This document shows, piece after piece, positions 51,164 through 62,281 of a stretch of DNA of 64,000 nucleotides; within the stretch, counting starts at the first letter, position 1, and every line of letters starts with the position of its first letter. The notes below the pieces were generated by a model. It ran no database searches and was not told the origin of the DNA. It was given only the letters and a program-made list of their open reading frames with translations. The stretch spans positions 504,501-568,500 of the forward strand of contig JAZKJV010000607.1 of NCBI GenBank assembly GCA_037367405.1. The letters are read 5' to 3'. The stretch is from Ottelia alismoides. Lineage: Eukaryota; Streptophyta; Magnoliopsida; Alismatales; Hydrocharitaceae. The translations under genes and the position numbers were made by a program.

Positions 51164-51347
51164 TTGCATCGCCCGAATGCAATGAAAAATTGGCAAGGGT
51201 CGCTACATCGCAGCCTGGATGTAGTTTAAAATTTGCAAGGATTCTCGCATGAGGAACACATGCGGGTAAATAAGCTAGTTCCGCTGCATCACCGCCCGAA
51301 TGCAGTCCAAAATTTGCAAGGGTTCTCGCATAATGGACACATGCGAG
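51164..51347 (+). promoter_or_regulatory. Serial hairpin region at the RTE 5' end with 81-bp repeat
   Basis: Five short palindromes with different but complementary arms: TTGCAT/ATGCAA (51164-51182), CTACATC/GATGTAG (51203-51224), CGCATG/CATGCG (51246-51264), CTGCAT/ATGCAG (51284-51305), CTCGCAT/ATGCGAG (51325-51347). An 81-bp (27-codon) unit repeats at 51220 and 51301 (AAAATTTGCAAGG core). The minus-strand copy at ~9100-9310 keeps most stems. Confidence 0.6.
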
Positions 51348-52074
51348 TAAAGAAGTTAGTACAAAAGAGATTGCAAAGGAAGTTACGGATTGGTAGTTGG
51401 AATATCAGTACTTTAACTGAAAAATTGATGGAAATAGCGGATATGATGGAAAGAAGGAAGATTCATATATTATGTCTTCAAGAGACTAAATGGGTTGGAG
51501 AGAAAGCAAGGGAGATCGAGAAGACATGCTTTAAACTTTGGTATTCTGGTAAAGATAAGGGCAGAAACGGTGTTGGAGTGGTTGTTCATAAAGATTTGAA
51601 GGATTGTGTGGTTGAGGTGCAACGATTTGGGGATCGGATTATCTTGCTAAAGTTGGTGCTTGAAGAAGAAATTTTGAACATCATCTCAGTTTATGCACCG
51701 CAAATTGGTTCAGATGAAAGGACTAAACAAGCTTTTTGGGAGGATCTGGATAAGATTTTACAAGGAATCCCATAAAGAGAGATGATTTGCATAGGTGGAG
51801 ATCTTAACGGACATGTGGGAAAAGATGTTTCAGGGTATCCAAGTGTGCATGGAGGACATGGTTTTGGGGATAGAAACGAAGAGGGAAAAGCCATTCTGGA
51901 TTTTGTAACTGCATATGATCTTTTCATAGCAAACACTCTTTTCAAGAAGAGGAGGAGCATTTAATTACTTACAAGAGTGGCTCAACTAGATAACAGATAG
52001 ATTACTTTGCGTTGAGGAGTAGAGATCGGTTGTGTTGCAAAGATTGCAAAGTAATCCCTGGAGAGAGTTTGAAA
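51233..52074 (+). pseudogene. RTE endonuclease
   Basis: A possible start at 51233 opens MQGFSHEEHMRVNKLVPLHH; the domain proper is [87 protein letters not shown] and [17 protein letters not shown]. The catalytic N, E and D/N positions of the fold look intact. An in-frame TAA at 51775 precedes [10 protein letters not shown], and a frameshift near 51955 cuts the IDYFALR end. The minus-strand copy has readable codons at the TAA, so that stop is a private change. Confidence 0.85.
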
Positions 52075-52086
52075 ACCTAACATCGC

Positions 52087-53784
52087 TTGTTAGTCTTGGA
52101 TTTGCAAATAAAATGGCTGGTAAAGAAAAGGAGGATTGCTAAGATCACTAGAACTAGGTGGTGGAATCTTCCGCTGAAGCAATTAAGCTCCAGGGAGAAG
52201 GTTTTAGAAGACTTATCTTGGGATTGTAGCGGTAGTGCAAACGAGATGTGGGAGGCAGTAGCATCCTGTATCCGAAAGGTAGCCAAAGAGATGCTAGGCG
52301 AGTCAAAAGGAGGAGCTCCGGGTCAAAAGGAGGCTTGGTGGTGGAGTGAAGGGGTACAAGAGAAGCTAAAAATTAAAAGAGCTTGCTTTAAAGCTATGTC
52401 TAAGGATAGAACAGAGGAAACTGTCACAGACTATAAAATAGCGAAGAAGGAAGCAAAGAAGGCTGTAAGCGAAGCTAAGTCAAAAGCTTATGAAGTTTTG
52501 TATAAAAATCTCGACTCTAAGGAGGGCCAGAAGGATATATTCAGGTTGGCCAAAGCAAGAGAAAGAAAGACCAAAGACCTTTCTCAAGTGAGATGCATTA
52601 AGGACGAGGAAGGTCACGTGCTTGTTACTCAAAAGGATATAGAGACTAGATGGGAGCAGTACTTCCATAAACTTTTCATTGGGGAAGGAAATAAAGAGAT
52701 CACTTTTGGTGATCTAGATAGTAGTGAAAGTTATTTGAATCGTGCATGCTATAGACGAATACAAAGAAAGGAAGTAGAGGAGGCTTTGAAGGTTATGAGA
52801 CCTGGGAAAGGTGTAGGACCGGATGACATCCCTGTAGAAGTATGGAAAGTTTTAGGTGAGCGTGGTTTGACTTGGTTTACGAATCTATTTAATGTTATTT
52901 GGCGGAGTAAGAAAATGCCTGAAGATTGGAGGAGTATCGTGGTGCCTCTTTATAAGAACAAAGGAGACATTCAAAATTGTTCAAATTACAGAGGTATCAA
53001 GCTGATGAGTCACACTATGAAAATTTGGGAACATGTGATCGAAAGAAGGTTGAGGTAAGTTTCCCAAGTAAAAGAAAATCAATTCGGATTCATGCCAGGT
53101 CGCTCAACTATTGAGGCCATCCATTTGCTGAGGAGAACAATGGAGATTTATAGAGCTAAAAGGAAGAATCTCCATATGATCTTTATTGATTTGGAGAAGG
53201 CTTATGATTCCATCCCACGAGAGATACTGTGGAGAGTTTTGGAAAAGAGACAAGTACCCGTCCTATACGTTAATCTCATAAAGGATATGTATGATAGGGC
53301 TTTATCTTGTGTAAGGACCCCGACGGGGAAGACTGACTATTTTGATATCAACATTGGTTTACATCAAGGTTCAACTTTAAGTCCATTTCTTTTTACTTTG
53401 ATTATGGACGAGTTGACAAGTCACATTCAGGATGAATTACCTTGGTGTATGTTATTTGCTGATGATATTGTGTTGATTAACGAGACTAGAGTTGGAGTAA
53501 ATGAGAAGCTTGAGGTTTGGAGACATGCATTGGAGACTAAAGGTTTTCGTATAAGTAGGGCTAAGATGGAATATTTGGAATGCACCTTTGATGGAAGCAA
53601 TGGTGAAGGAATCGAGGTGAAGATTGGTGACGATAACATTCAGAAGAGAGATTCTTTTAGATATCTGGGACCTATTTTGCAACATGATGGGGAAATTGAT
53701 GGAGATGTTACTAATAGAATAAATGCAGGCTGGCTAAAGTGGAGAGGAGCCTCTGTTGTTCTCTGTGATAAGAAATTCCTTTAA
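52087..53784 (+). pseudogene. RTE reverse transcriptase
   Basis: The stretch 52087-53058 holds the linker and RT palm start (KVMRPGKGVGPDDIPVEVWK, WRSIVVPLYKNKGDIQNC, NYRGIKLMSHTMKIWE). A TAA at 53056-53058 interrupts it. 53092-53784 continues with MPGRSTIEAIHLLRRTME, IFIDLEKAYDS, HQGSTLSPFLFTLIMDEL and the catalytic FADDIVLI (FADD at 53455-53466), intact. A frameshift near 53784 separates it from the C-terminal region. Confidence 0.9.
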
Positions 53785-53813
53785 AAATTAAAGGAAAGTT
53801 TTACAAAGCAGCC

Positions 53814-54224
53814 GTGAGACCTGCTATGCTTTATGGATCTGAATGTTGGCCTGTGAACCATAGACATGTGCAGAGAATGGTTGTAGCAGAAATGAAAATG
53901 CTAAGATGGACGTGTGGACATACTCGTAAAGATCGGATTCGGAATGATGCAATCAGAAAGAAAGTTAGTGTAGCTCCGATCGAGGATAAGATGCGAGAAA
54001 ACCGCTTAAGATAGTTTGGTCATTTGCAAAGAAGATCAACTGATGCAGCGGTTAGGAGATGCGAGTGTTGGGATGTTGAGCCGGCTAAGAGAGGGCAAGA
54101 ACGACCCAAGAAGTGTTGGAAAGAGACTATACGAAGGGATCTTAGTTTTTTGGATATAAGCCTGAGATTGACCCAAGATAGATCTGAATGGAGGCGAAGA
54201 ATCCATGTAGCCGACCCTACTTAA
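53814..54224 (+). pseudogene. RTE C-terminal region
   Basis: RPAMLYGSECWPVNHRHVQR, MLRWTCGHTRKDRIRNDAIR, KVSVAPIEDKMRENRLR, stop, [17 protein letters not shown] and [13 protein letters not shown] are the standard plant RTE C-terminus. It ends 30 nt before the GTT tail. Confidence 0.88.
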
Positions 54225-54995
54225 TTGTGGGAAAAGGCTTTGTTGTTGTTGTTGTTGTGGAGAAAGCTTATGATTCAGTCCCATATGAGATATTATGGAG
54301 AGTTTTGGAGAAGAGGTAAGTACCTATCCTATACATTATCCTTATTAAGGATATGTATAATGGGGATTCATCTTGTATAAGGATCAAGTGTGAGAAGCGT
54401 GATTATTTCAACATCAGCATCGATTTTTATCAAGATTCAGATTTGAGTCTATTCGTTTTATTTTGATTATGAACGAGTTGATTAGTCACATTTAGCATTA
54501 GATACCTTTGTGTATGTTGTTCGCCGATGATATTGTATTGAATGATGAACGAGAGATTGAGTAAAGGAGATGCTGGAGGTTTGGAGAAATGCCTTAGAGA
54601 CTGAAGGATTTCATATAAGTAGGGCTAAGACTGAATATATGGAGTGCAGATTTGATGGAAACAACGATGAAGGGCTCAAGGTGGAGGTTGGGGATGATAA
54701 CATTAAGAAGAAAGATTCTTTTAAATACTTGGGATCTAAGATATGAGAGAATCGCATAAGATGGTTTAACCATTTGCAAAGGACGTCGGTTGATCCACCA
54801 GTTATAAGAAGCAAGATTTGGGATGTTGAACCAGATAAAAGTGGGCGAGGAAGGTCAAAGAATTTTTGGAATGAGACTATTCGTGGGGATCTTAGTTATT
54901 TGGATTTAATCTCGAGAATGACCTAAAATAGATCTGAATGGAGGCAAAAAATCCATGCAGCCGGCCCTACTTAATTGAAAAAGCTTTGTTGTTGT

Positions 54996-55225
54996 ACTAG
55001 CCTGATGGGTGTTAACCAAGGTTAAGAAATGTAGTATGCATATATGTTTGGACATGTCAATACTTGGTAATTACGTGATGTGCAAGGGTATATGCGATTT
55101 TCGATGATTTATATTTTCAATTTAAAATAAAAAGCATCATGAAAATTTCAATTTTAAATGCGTTTTAGTTTTCTAAATTTCAATAAGAAATATAATGTAA
55201 GCATCCAGATGTTGACTTATTTTTT
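54996..55225. other. No gene
   Basis: AT-rich spacer between the RTE and the copia array. Confidence 0.4.
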
Positions 55226-55743
55226 TGTTAAAAGGTATTGATATATATATATTTATACCTTTGTATTATTTTCTTAGTTTTCTTTATTTCTATCTACCTT
55301 ATGTAATTTACCCATAGGTCTCTTCTTTATATAAGAGAGCCCTCGGGGTCTATGGAATAAACAATTCTCATTATTTTTCCCAACATGGTATCGGAGTGGC
55401 GGTCCTAGACCGGAGCCCTAGTATCTCACCTTCCAAAACCCTAGCCACCCCTCCTTCCCCCCTCTCTCGGTTGCCTCCGCCGCCATTAACAGCCTGTCGC
55501 ACTGCAGCCCCCCCGTCGCCGACTGCAGCCACCTGCGACCTCTGCTGCCATCTCCAGCAGCCGCCACTACACTGCCGCCGGCTGCAGCCGTTGCCTTCGG
55601 TGGGACCTCTACACCTTATGGTGCCTCCTGCCACTCCCTAGGGTTTCAAAGGAGTTATCTGGTGATCACTCACGGTATGTTTTTGAAGTTTTTAGGTGAT
55701 TTCAAATCTGAATATCATACGTTTCTTGTCGAAGACATTATAC
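55226..55743 (+). mobile_element. Copia LTR and leader (5' piece of a third element)
   Basis: LTR 55226-55385 (TGTTAAAAGG...TTCCCAACA, TATATAAGAGAG) is followed by TGGTATCGGAGTGG, a one-base-changed Met-tRNA primer site, then a CCGCC-rich leader. Coding sequence of this unit is missing; copia 2 starts at 55744. Confidence 0.8.
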
Positions 55744-55899
55744 TGTAGAGATATTTCTAGTATATATGTACTCTTGTGTCATGTTTATTTTCATTGTTCC
55801 ACCTTATGTAAATTTGTAATTTACCCATAGGCTTCCTCTATATAAGAGAGCTTAGGGTTCCCTGGAATAAACATGTTCTCATTTTCATTTACACAAACA
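55744..55899 (+). repeat. Copia 2 5' LTR
   Basis: TGTAGAGATATTTCTAGTAT...; TATA region CTATATAAGAGAGC. Pairs with 60403-60550. Confidence 0.92.
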
Positions 55900-56181
55900 T
55901 GGTATCAGAGCCTCCACCCTAAACCCTAGCCGCCCAACCCCTCCCCGCCGCCTCTCCTCCCCGCCGCCTCTTGCCGCCCCCCATCCGTGCGTGGCACCTA
56001 AGCACACCCGCCACCCCCCTTCCGTCACCCCTAATCCCGTCGCTCCTTCCCCCACTCGGCGCCAACTCCTTCTCTTCATGGGTATGAGTGCATAAGTCTA
56101 CATATGCACTCATATCCGTACATGTTTATGTAGACGATTTTTAATTGGTCTACAAAACCTAGTTCTTCGTCTTCGGCAACT

Positions 56182-57438
56182 ATGCCAGAAAACAGGGTCG
56201 ATATGCCCTCCATTGGCGCCTTCAAAGGTCCAGCGCCATTAGTCAAGATGGATGGGACGAATTACGAACTCTGGGAGATGCAGTTTATGAGCCTCATGAA
56301 GTCCAACAGTACGAAGCACATTCTTACCGAAGATGAGCCGACGACGAAGACAGGGATTTACGCCTCATGGGAGGCAGATGATTCGTATGCCAAGGTATGG
56401 CTTTCTGGCACTCTGATAATGGAGACTGCCAATGATGTCCTACATCAGCCCACGGCTAAGGGCATGTGAGATATTCTTGCCGCGACGTAGTCGCAGATGA
56501 GGAACGAGACCAAGAGCCTCCAACTTCTGCATGACATCTTTACGGTCAAGCAGAATGGTCGGCCACTGCATTCGTTGTATATATCCCTATGGGGGATGTT
56601 TGAGAAGCTTTACAGTATCATTCCGCTGACGGTGACCCCAGAGCAGCAGAAGACGTTTCGGAATGCTACAACGGTGGGGGTCTTAGTAGCGACACTAGAC
56701 TCGGAATATGATGCGCCCCGCTCACAGATACTGGCGGATGCTACTATTCCTCCAGTGGAGGAAGTGTATCGATGACTCAACCGAATCACAGTTCCTTCTC
56801 CAGCGTCTACGCCCCCTCCTTCAGCGATGGCTGCTTCCCGAGGTAGAGGTGCCTCCTATTTTCGTGGCCGTGTACCTCGTGGTCGAGGTGGCCGATTCCG
56901 TCAGCCATGCACCTTCTATCATCGCCCGGGTCATGCGGAAGATACATGCTATTCTAAGCATGGCTTTCCTGCATCTGCCCGTGTAGCTGAGCACGCTCTG
57001 CCTACACCGCCATCCACTTCAGACCAACTGTTTGAGGATCTTGTTGCCATACTACGGGATATCATGCCTCCTGCCACTACTGACTCGCCAGGATGTCACT
57101 CAGACATCGCAGCTTCAACCTCCGCCAGCACGTCAGCCACGACAAGCACATCAGATAGCGTTTATGCCTTTACGTCATGTCACAGTTCTAATGTTTCGGA
57201 ATGGATCATGGACTCCGGTGCTACACATCATCTCTGTCGAGACGGAGATAAGTTTACATCCTACAGGGAGGTATCCCCAGGGAGATCAGTAGTAATAGCA
57301 GATGGGACTCATTCCCCCATCATTGGACAGGGGGAGATCAGTTTGATACCCTCCATTCGACTGCTGAGTCTTTTGCATGATTCCGATTTCTCAATGAACT
57401 TACTTACTATCAGTCAACTTACAAAGGATTTGCATTGA
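56182..57438 (+). pseudogene. Copia 2 gag and protease
   Basis: ATG at 56182 opens MPENRVDMPSIGAFKGPAPL and MDGTNYELWEMQFMSLMKS (UBN2-type). There are stops at ~56467, 56488 and 56773. The knuckle reads CTFYHRPGHAEDTC, with the second cysteine changed to histidine relative to C-x2-C. The protease carries an intact DSGATHHLCRDGDKF and VVIADGTHS. Confidence 0.88.
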
Positions 57439-58740
57439 CGAGCTATCTTTGTCCCATCATCTCATATTTTTCAGAACATTCCAACAGGCAGGCTGATTGG
57501 CTGTGGCTGTGAGCAGGATGGTCTCTATCGGTTGGTTCGCACCTCCTATGCTGGTGTCTCATCTCGGTCCAGTGGATCTGCTTCTCCCTTTACCTGGCAT
57601 CTGCGTTTTGGTCATCTTCCTCTTCGGAAGCTGCGCCATATCTTGCCCCATATTTCACCAAAGTCTTCTTTTCAGTGTGAAGCCTGTCAGTTGGGAAAGC
57701 ATCACAGTTCTACTTTCCCTAGTCGTGAGTCTAGGAGCAGTCGCTCCCCTTTTGAGTTCTTGCATATTGACATTTGGGGTCTGAGTCGTGTACCTGATCA
57801 CCAGGGACATATTTTACCTAGTGGTCGTTGATGATTTCTCTAGATTATCTTGGTTCTTTTTATTGAAAAATAAATCTGAAGCGGGGGATGCAATCAAAAC
57901 TCTTATCAATGAGGTTCAGAATGTTTTTACTTCTAATGTAGATTGTTCGCACAGATAATGCCTTAGAATTTTGCACTCGTGCTCTTCCCATTTCTTCTTG
58001 TCTCGTGGCATTATTCAACAAACAACTTGTGCCTAGACGTCTCAACAGAACGGTGCTGCAGAAAGAAAACATCGTCATCTTCTTGATGTAGCTCGGACTT
58101 TACTCATTCATAGTTGTGCTCCTCTGTCTTTTTGGGGTGATGCTGTTCTTATGGCATGTTATCTGATCAATCGTATGCCAACCTCTGTGTTGGGTGAGAA
58201 AGTTCTTCTTTCTGTTGTCTTTGGGTGACAGGGAATTGTTCTCACTAACTCCTCGTGTTTTTGGTTCAGTTGCTTTTGTCCATCTACTCACTCTTGGGAT
58301 TGATAAGATCTCACCTAGGGCTGTCAAGTGTGTGTTTCTTGGATACTTTCGTACTCAAAAGGGCTACCGATGCTATGATCATGTGAACAACAGATATTAT
58401 GTCAGTGCCGATGTCACTTTCTTTGAGAATGTGATGTACTTCTCGCCTACAGGTGACAGGATGACTCCTTCCACTATTGATGATGGCATTTATGTGTCAC
58501 CTCCTCCTGTACGTCAGCCTGATCACATACCTACTCCTGTTGTGCCACCACCGTCACCACCATCACCACCACCACCACCTCCGTAACCACCAGACCCACC
58601 TTTACCGAAATTTTATACTCGTCGTTCGAATCCTTCTCATAGAGGCCGTCCTTCATCCACCACGCCCCAGGTATGTCCAGGTGATATTAGTAACGATGGA
58701 ACTGACAATGCACAAGTACAGGACAATGACGAACATGTGG
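57439..58740 (+). pseudogene. Copia 2 integrase and linker
   Basis: The zinc finger is HLRFGHLP...CEACQLGKHH, then a FLHIDIWG strand. After a frameshift come VVDDFSRLSWFFLLKNKS, DNALEF-like and AAERKHRHLLDVARTLLI, giving the D,D,E residues in separate frames. [18 protein letters not shown] and a proline run (58545-58585) precede RT. Confidence 0.85.
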
Positions 58741-60396
58741 ACACTGGTGATGATTTGGATGTACCTATTGCCTTGAGGAAGTCCAAGCGGACGTGCGCGT
58801 TTTATCCACTTGCTTCACATGTTTCATTCCATCGCCTCATTGGTGATTTCCAGAGATTTGCTATTGCCTTATCTACCGTGGAGATACCACGGAACTATCA
58901 GGATGCCTTGAAAGACAGCAACTGGCGGTTAGCCATGGAAGAGGAAATGGCTGCCCTGCGATCTCGTGGTACATGGAGTTTGGTTGCTGCTCCCCCAGGA
59001 GCTTCTGTGGTCAGTTGTAATTGGCTCTTTACTGTCAAATATAATGCGGATGGCATCCTTGATCGCTACAAAGCAAGACTAGTGTCCCGTGGATTGACTC
59101 AGACCTATGGCGTGGATTATATGGACACTTTTTCATCGGTGGCACGTCATTCAACTCTCCGTATTCTTCTGTCAGTTGCTGTGGTACGTGATTGGCCTTT
59201 GTTCCAGCTTGATGTTAAAAATGCCTTTTTATATGGAGATATGTAGGAAGAAGTCTACATGCAGCAACCTCCGGGGATTGCTGCTGAGGGGGAGTGTCAT
59301 ATGGTGTGTAGACTTCACAAGGCCATATATGGTCTTAAACAAAGTCCGCGGGCATCGTTTCAGAAGCTTTCAGATCTCATCCAGAAGCAAGGGTTCATAA
59401 GATCAAATGCTGACCACTCTTTGTTTGTCCATAAGACTCCCAGAGGTACTATTGTTATTATGGTATATGTTGATGATATACTTATTACGGGAGATGATAT
59501 GTAGGGGATAAAGATGTCAAAAGCATTTTTAGGCCATCATTTTGTGACTAAGGATCTTTGTACTCCACGATACTTTCTGGGATTGGAGTTTGCGAGGAAT
59601 GCGCAGGGTCTTGTGATGACCCAAAGGAAATATATTACAGATATGCTTGTTGAGGCAGGTATGATCGGGTGTTGACCCTCCGCTACTCCCATGGATCCTA
59701 GTATGAAGTTATATGGAGATGATACGGAGGAAGTTGACAAAAGAAGATATAGAGAAATGGTGGGAAAACTTCTCTATATAACTATCACCAACCCCTGATA
59801 TTGCTTTTGCGGTTAGTCGGGTGAGTCAGTTCATGGAACAACCCAGACAGATACACATGGATGCTGTATATATGATACTAAGATATCTAAAGTCGTCTCC
59901 AGGTGCAGGATTGTTGTTCTAGAAAGAAACAAATCTCTCTATCTCTGCATGTGCTGATGCGGATTATGTAGGATGTCCTAGAGACCGGAAATCTACCTCA
60001 TGTTTTGCAGCATTTGTTGGCAGTTCTTTAGTTTCTTGGAAAAGCAAGAAACATATAGTGGTGGCTAGTTCTAGTGCTGAATCTGAGTACAGAGCCATGA
60101 CACAGGCAAGTACGGAGATGATATGGGTTCGAGCCGTATTAACAGATCTGCATATAGATGTACCATTACCCATGGAGTTACAATGTGACAATCAAGCAAC
60201 ATTATTTATTAACAGATCTGCATATTGAGGTAGACTGCCACTATACCAGTGATATGGTTCAGAAGGGTTTGATTTCTACTCCCTGTCAGTTCAGGAGAGC
60301 AAACTGCATATATTTTTACTAAGCCGTTGCTCAGAGAGCCGTTTCAGAAATGTTCTTCCAAGCTGAGCATGTTTAACGTCTATGCTCCATCTTGAG
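58741..60396 (+). pseudogene. Copia 2 RT-RNase H
   Basis: [33 protein letters not shown], stop at 59245, [25 protein letters not shown], stop at 59502, then RNase H pieces ([21 protein letters not shown], [14 protein letters not shown]). A deletion at ~60210 removes part of the [12 protein letters not shown] segment. Confidence 0.87.
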
Positions 60397-60402
60397 GGGG
60401 AG

Positions 60403-60550
60403 TGTAGAGATATTTCTAGTATTTATGTACTCATGTGTCATGTTTATTCTTATTGTTCCACCTTATGTAATTTGCCCATAGGCTTCCTCTATATAAGAGA
60501 GCCTAGGATTTCCTGGAATAAACATGTTCTCATTTTCATTTCCACTAACA
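60403..60550 (+). repeat. LTR shared by copia 2 (3') and copia 3 (5')
   Basis: Copy of 55744-55899. On its left is the copia 2 polypurine tract and on its right, after a deletion of the primer site and ~180 bp of leader, gag sequence of a second internal region. Confidence 0.85.
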
Positions 60551-61216
60551 CACACAATACATGGAGGGTTGTACTTAGTCTCTATATGCACCCACTTCTC
60601 TCCATGTCTGCTTAGACGAACTTCTATGGTCTACAAGCCCCGTTTTCTTAATCCGACAACCTGTCAGAAAGTAAGGTTGAGACCCCCACCATTGGTGCTT
60701 TTCGAGGTCCAACGTTAATTGTCAAGGTGGACGAGATAGATTATGAACTAAGGGCCATGAAGTTCATGAGCGTAATGCAGTCTACGGGTAAGAAGCACAT
60801 GTTTACCAAGGAGCCGACTGACAAGACTGGGGTGAATCCGTCTTGGGAGGCTGACGATGCTTATGCTCGTATATGGTTGTTTGGCACACTCGCAATTGAG
60901 ATCGCCAATGATGTTATGCATCAGCTCACTGCTAAGACAATGCGGGACATTCTCGTTGCTACATATTCTTTGGCGTGGAATGAGACCAAGATCCTTCAGT
61001 TACAACATGATATCTTCACGGTCACGTAGAATGGCCGTCCTCTGCACTCTCTATGTTCCTCTCTCGGGGGCATGTTCAAGAAGCTCCATAGCTTTATGCC
61101 ACTCACAGCTATCCTTGAGCAACATATGTCTTACAGGAACACAACCATGGCTGGTGGGTTTTTTGAAGCGCTTACGGACATGTTCCTCTGGGGAGAACTG
61201 TTGTCGTAGCTGATGG

Positions 61217-62281
61217 CATGGAAGGCCGTATCGATATTGATATCATTTCGGTCCGCCCGGAAATGGATATATCGGGATATATCGACGATATATCGACGAT
61301 ATCGGTGGAAATGTCGAAAATGGCTCAAAAAAGCCTATTTTTTGGCATTTTTTCAGAAATTAAGATTATCCAAGATATTAAAACAACAAATAACCTACAA
61401 ATACACACTTATATCACACATATCGGTCATTTATAGATCATATATCGCACATATCGGCCATCATATCGAATATATCGATGTTTAATGTTTATTCCTGACC
61501 TTTAGATATTGGAAATGGATTCCATTCAAGTTCTTATAACATTAAATAACTTACAAATATACACTTAGATGACACATATAGATCATTTGTGAAGACTATG
61601 ATCCTTATATTGCACATATCGATCATATCGAAATATCGATGGTACTGTTAGTTGTTGACCTATATATATTGAAAATGGAGTTCATCCAAGTTCTTAGATC
61701 ACTAAATAGCTTACAAATATACTCTTAGATCACACATATCGATCAATCTATGAAGCTTATATCGCATATATCGATATTAATGTTTGATTCTTGACTTATA
61801 GATATTTTGTTTTTGAAGAATTGACTTATAGATATTGGAAATCGATTTCATTCAAGTCTTACAACATGAATAACTTGTAAACATACACCAAGTTGAAGAA
61901 CCATTGTATGCACCCTCCTGTCGCACCATACCCAACCAGTACGGGGGTCTCGCTGCGTTTTAATACTAGGTGTAGCTAGAGATATGTGTTTTAATACTAG
62001 GTATAGCTAGATATATGTGTTTTAATACTAGGTGTTGAATCAATCTTCCATGAATAATAGCATTGATATATAGAGGTATCGGCGAAATATCGACGATATC
62101 GATCGATATCCGGGATTTTTTCTACTGAAACCAGTCATTTTTGACCGACATGAGCCGATATGGCGATATATCGTCGATATCCCTGTAAAAGGAGATGCTG
62201 GGTAATATCGATACCCCGACCCTGTCGAAACCGATATATCGGCGATATATCGCCGATATATCGCCGATACGACCTTCCATG
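61217..62281. mobile_element. ATATCG-rich hAT-like element C, intact ends, nested in copia 3
   Basis: Termini CATGGAAGGCCGTATCG and, inward from the right, CATGGAAGGTCGTATCG (16 of 17). GCTGATGG at 61209-61216 and 62282-62289 is a perfect 8-bp target duplication, the hAT size. GATATATCGGCGATATATCG-like palindromes pack both ends. No transposase. Confidence 0.85.
61350..61890. repeat. Tandem ~165-bp repeat inside hAT-like element C
   Basis: GATATTGGAAATGGATT / CATTCAAGTTCTTA recurs near 61505, 61667 and 61832, each followed by AAATA.CTTACAAATA.AC, CACACATATCGATCA and ATATCGCA. About three and a half units. Confidence 0.75.

Larger units (their letters stand above)
50976..54257 (+). mobile_element. 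Near full-length RTE LINE with perfect 19-bp target duplication
   Basis: It starts TTGGCCGGTTCCAAGCCCGG and ends GGCTTTGTTGTTGTTGTTG, 3282 bp. TGGAGAAAGCTTATGATTC occurs at 50957-50975 and 54258-54276 without mismatch. The order is structured 5' region, endonuclease, RT, C-terminal region and 3' end, as in plant RTE elements with one ORF. A few stops and frameshifts break the frame, so it is dead or nearly so. Confidence 0.93.
50830..54995 (+). mobile_element. Older RTE LINE remnant, split by a younger RTE
   Basis: 50830-50975 covers the RT start (ENQFGFMPGR, EAIHLLRSTMEICRAKEKK) and 54277-54995 continues with PYEILWRVLEKR-like sequence, an FADDIVL-like site near 54520, an internal deletion at ~54745 and the 3' end with GGCCCTACTTAATTG and GTTGTTG. 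Many stops. Confidence 0.85.
55744..60550 (+). mobile_element. Ty1/copia element 2, near complete, decayed
   Basis: 5' LTR 55744-55899, primer site TGGTATCAGAGCC from 55900, gag, protease, integrase, RT, RNase H, CTTGAGGGGGAG tract, 3' LTR 60403-60550. The 3' LTR is followed at once by internal sequence of another copia, so no target duplication is visible inside the window. About 10 stops or frameshifts. Confidence 0.92.
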
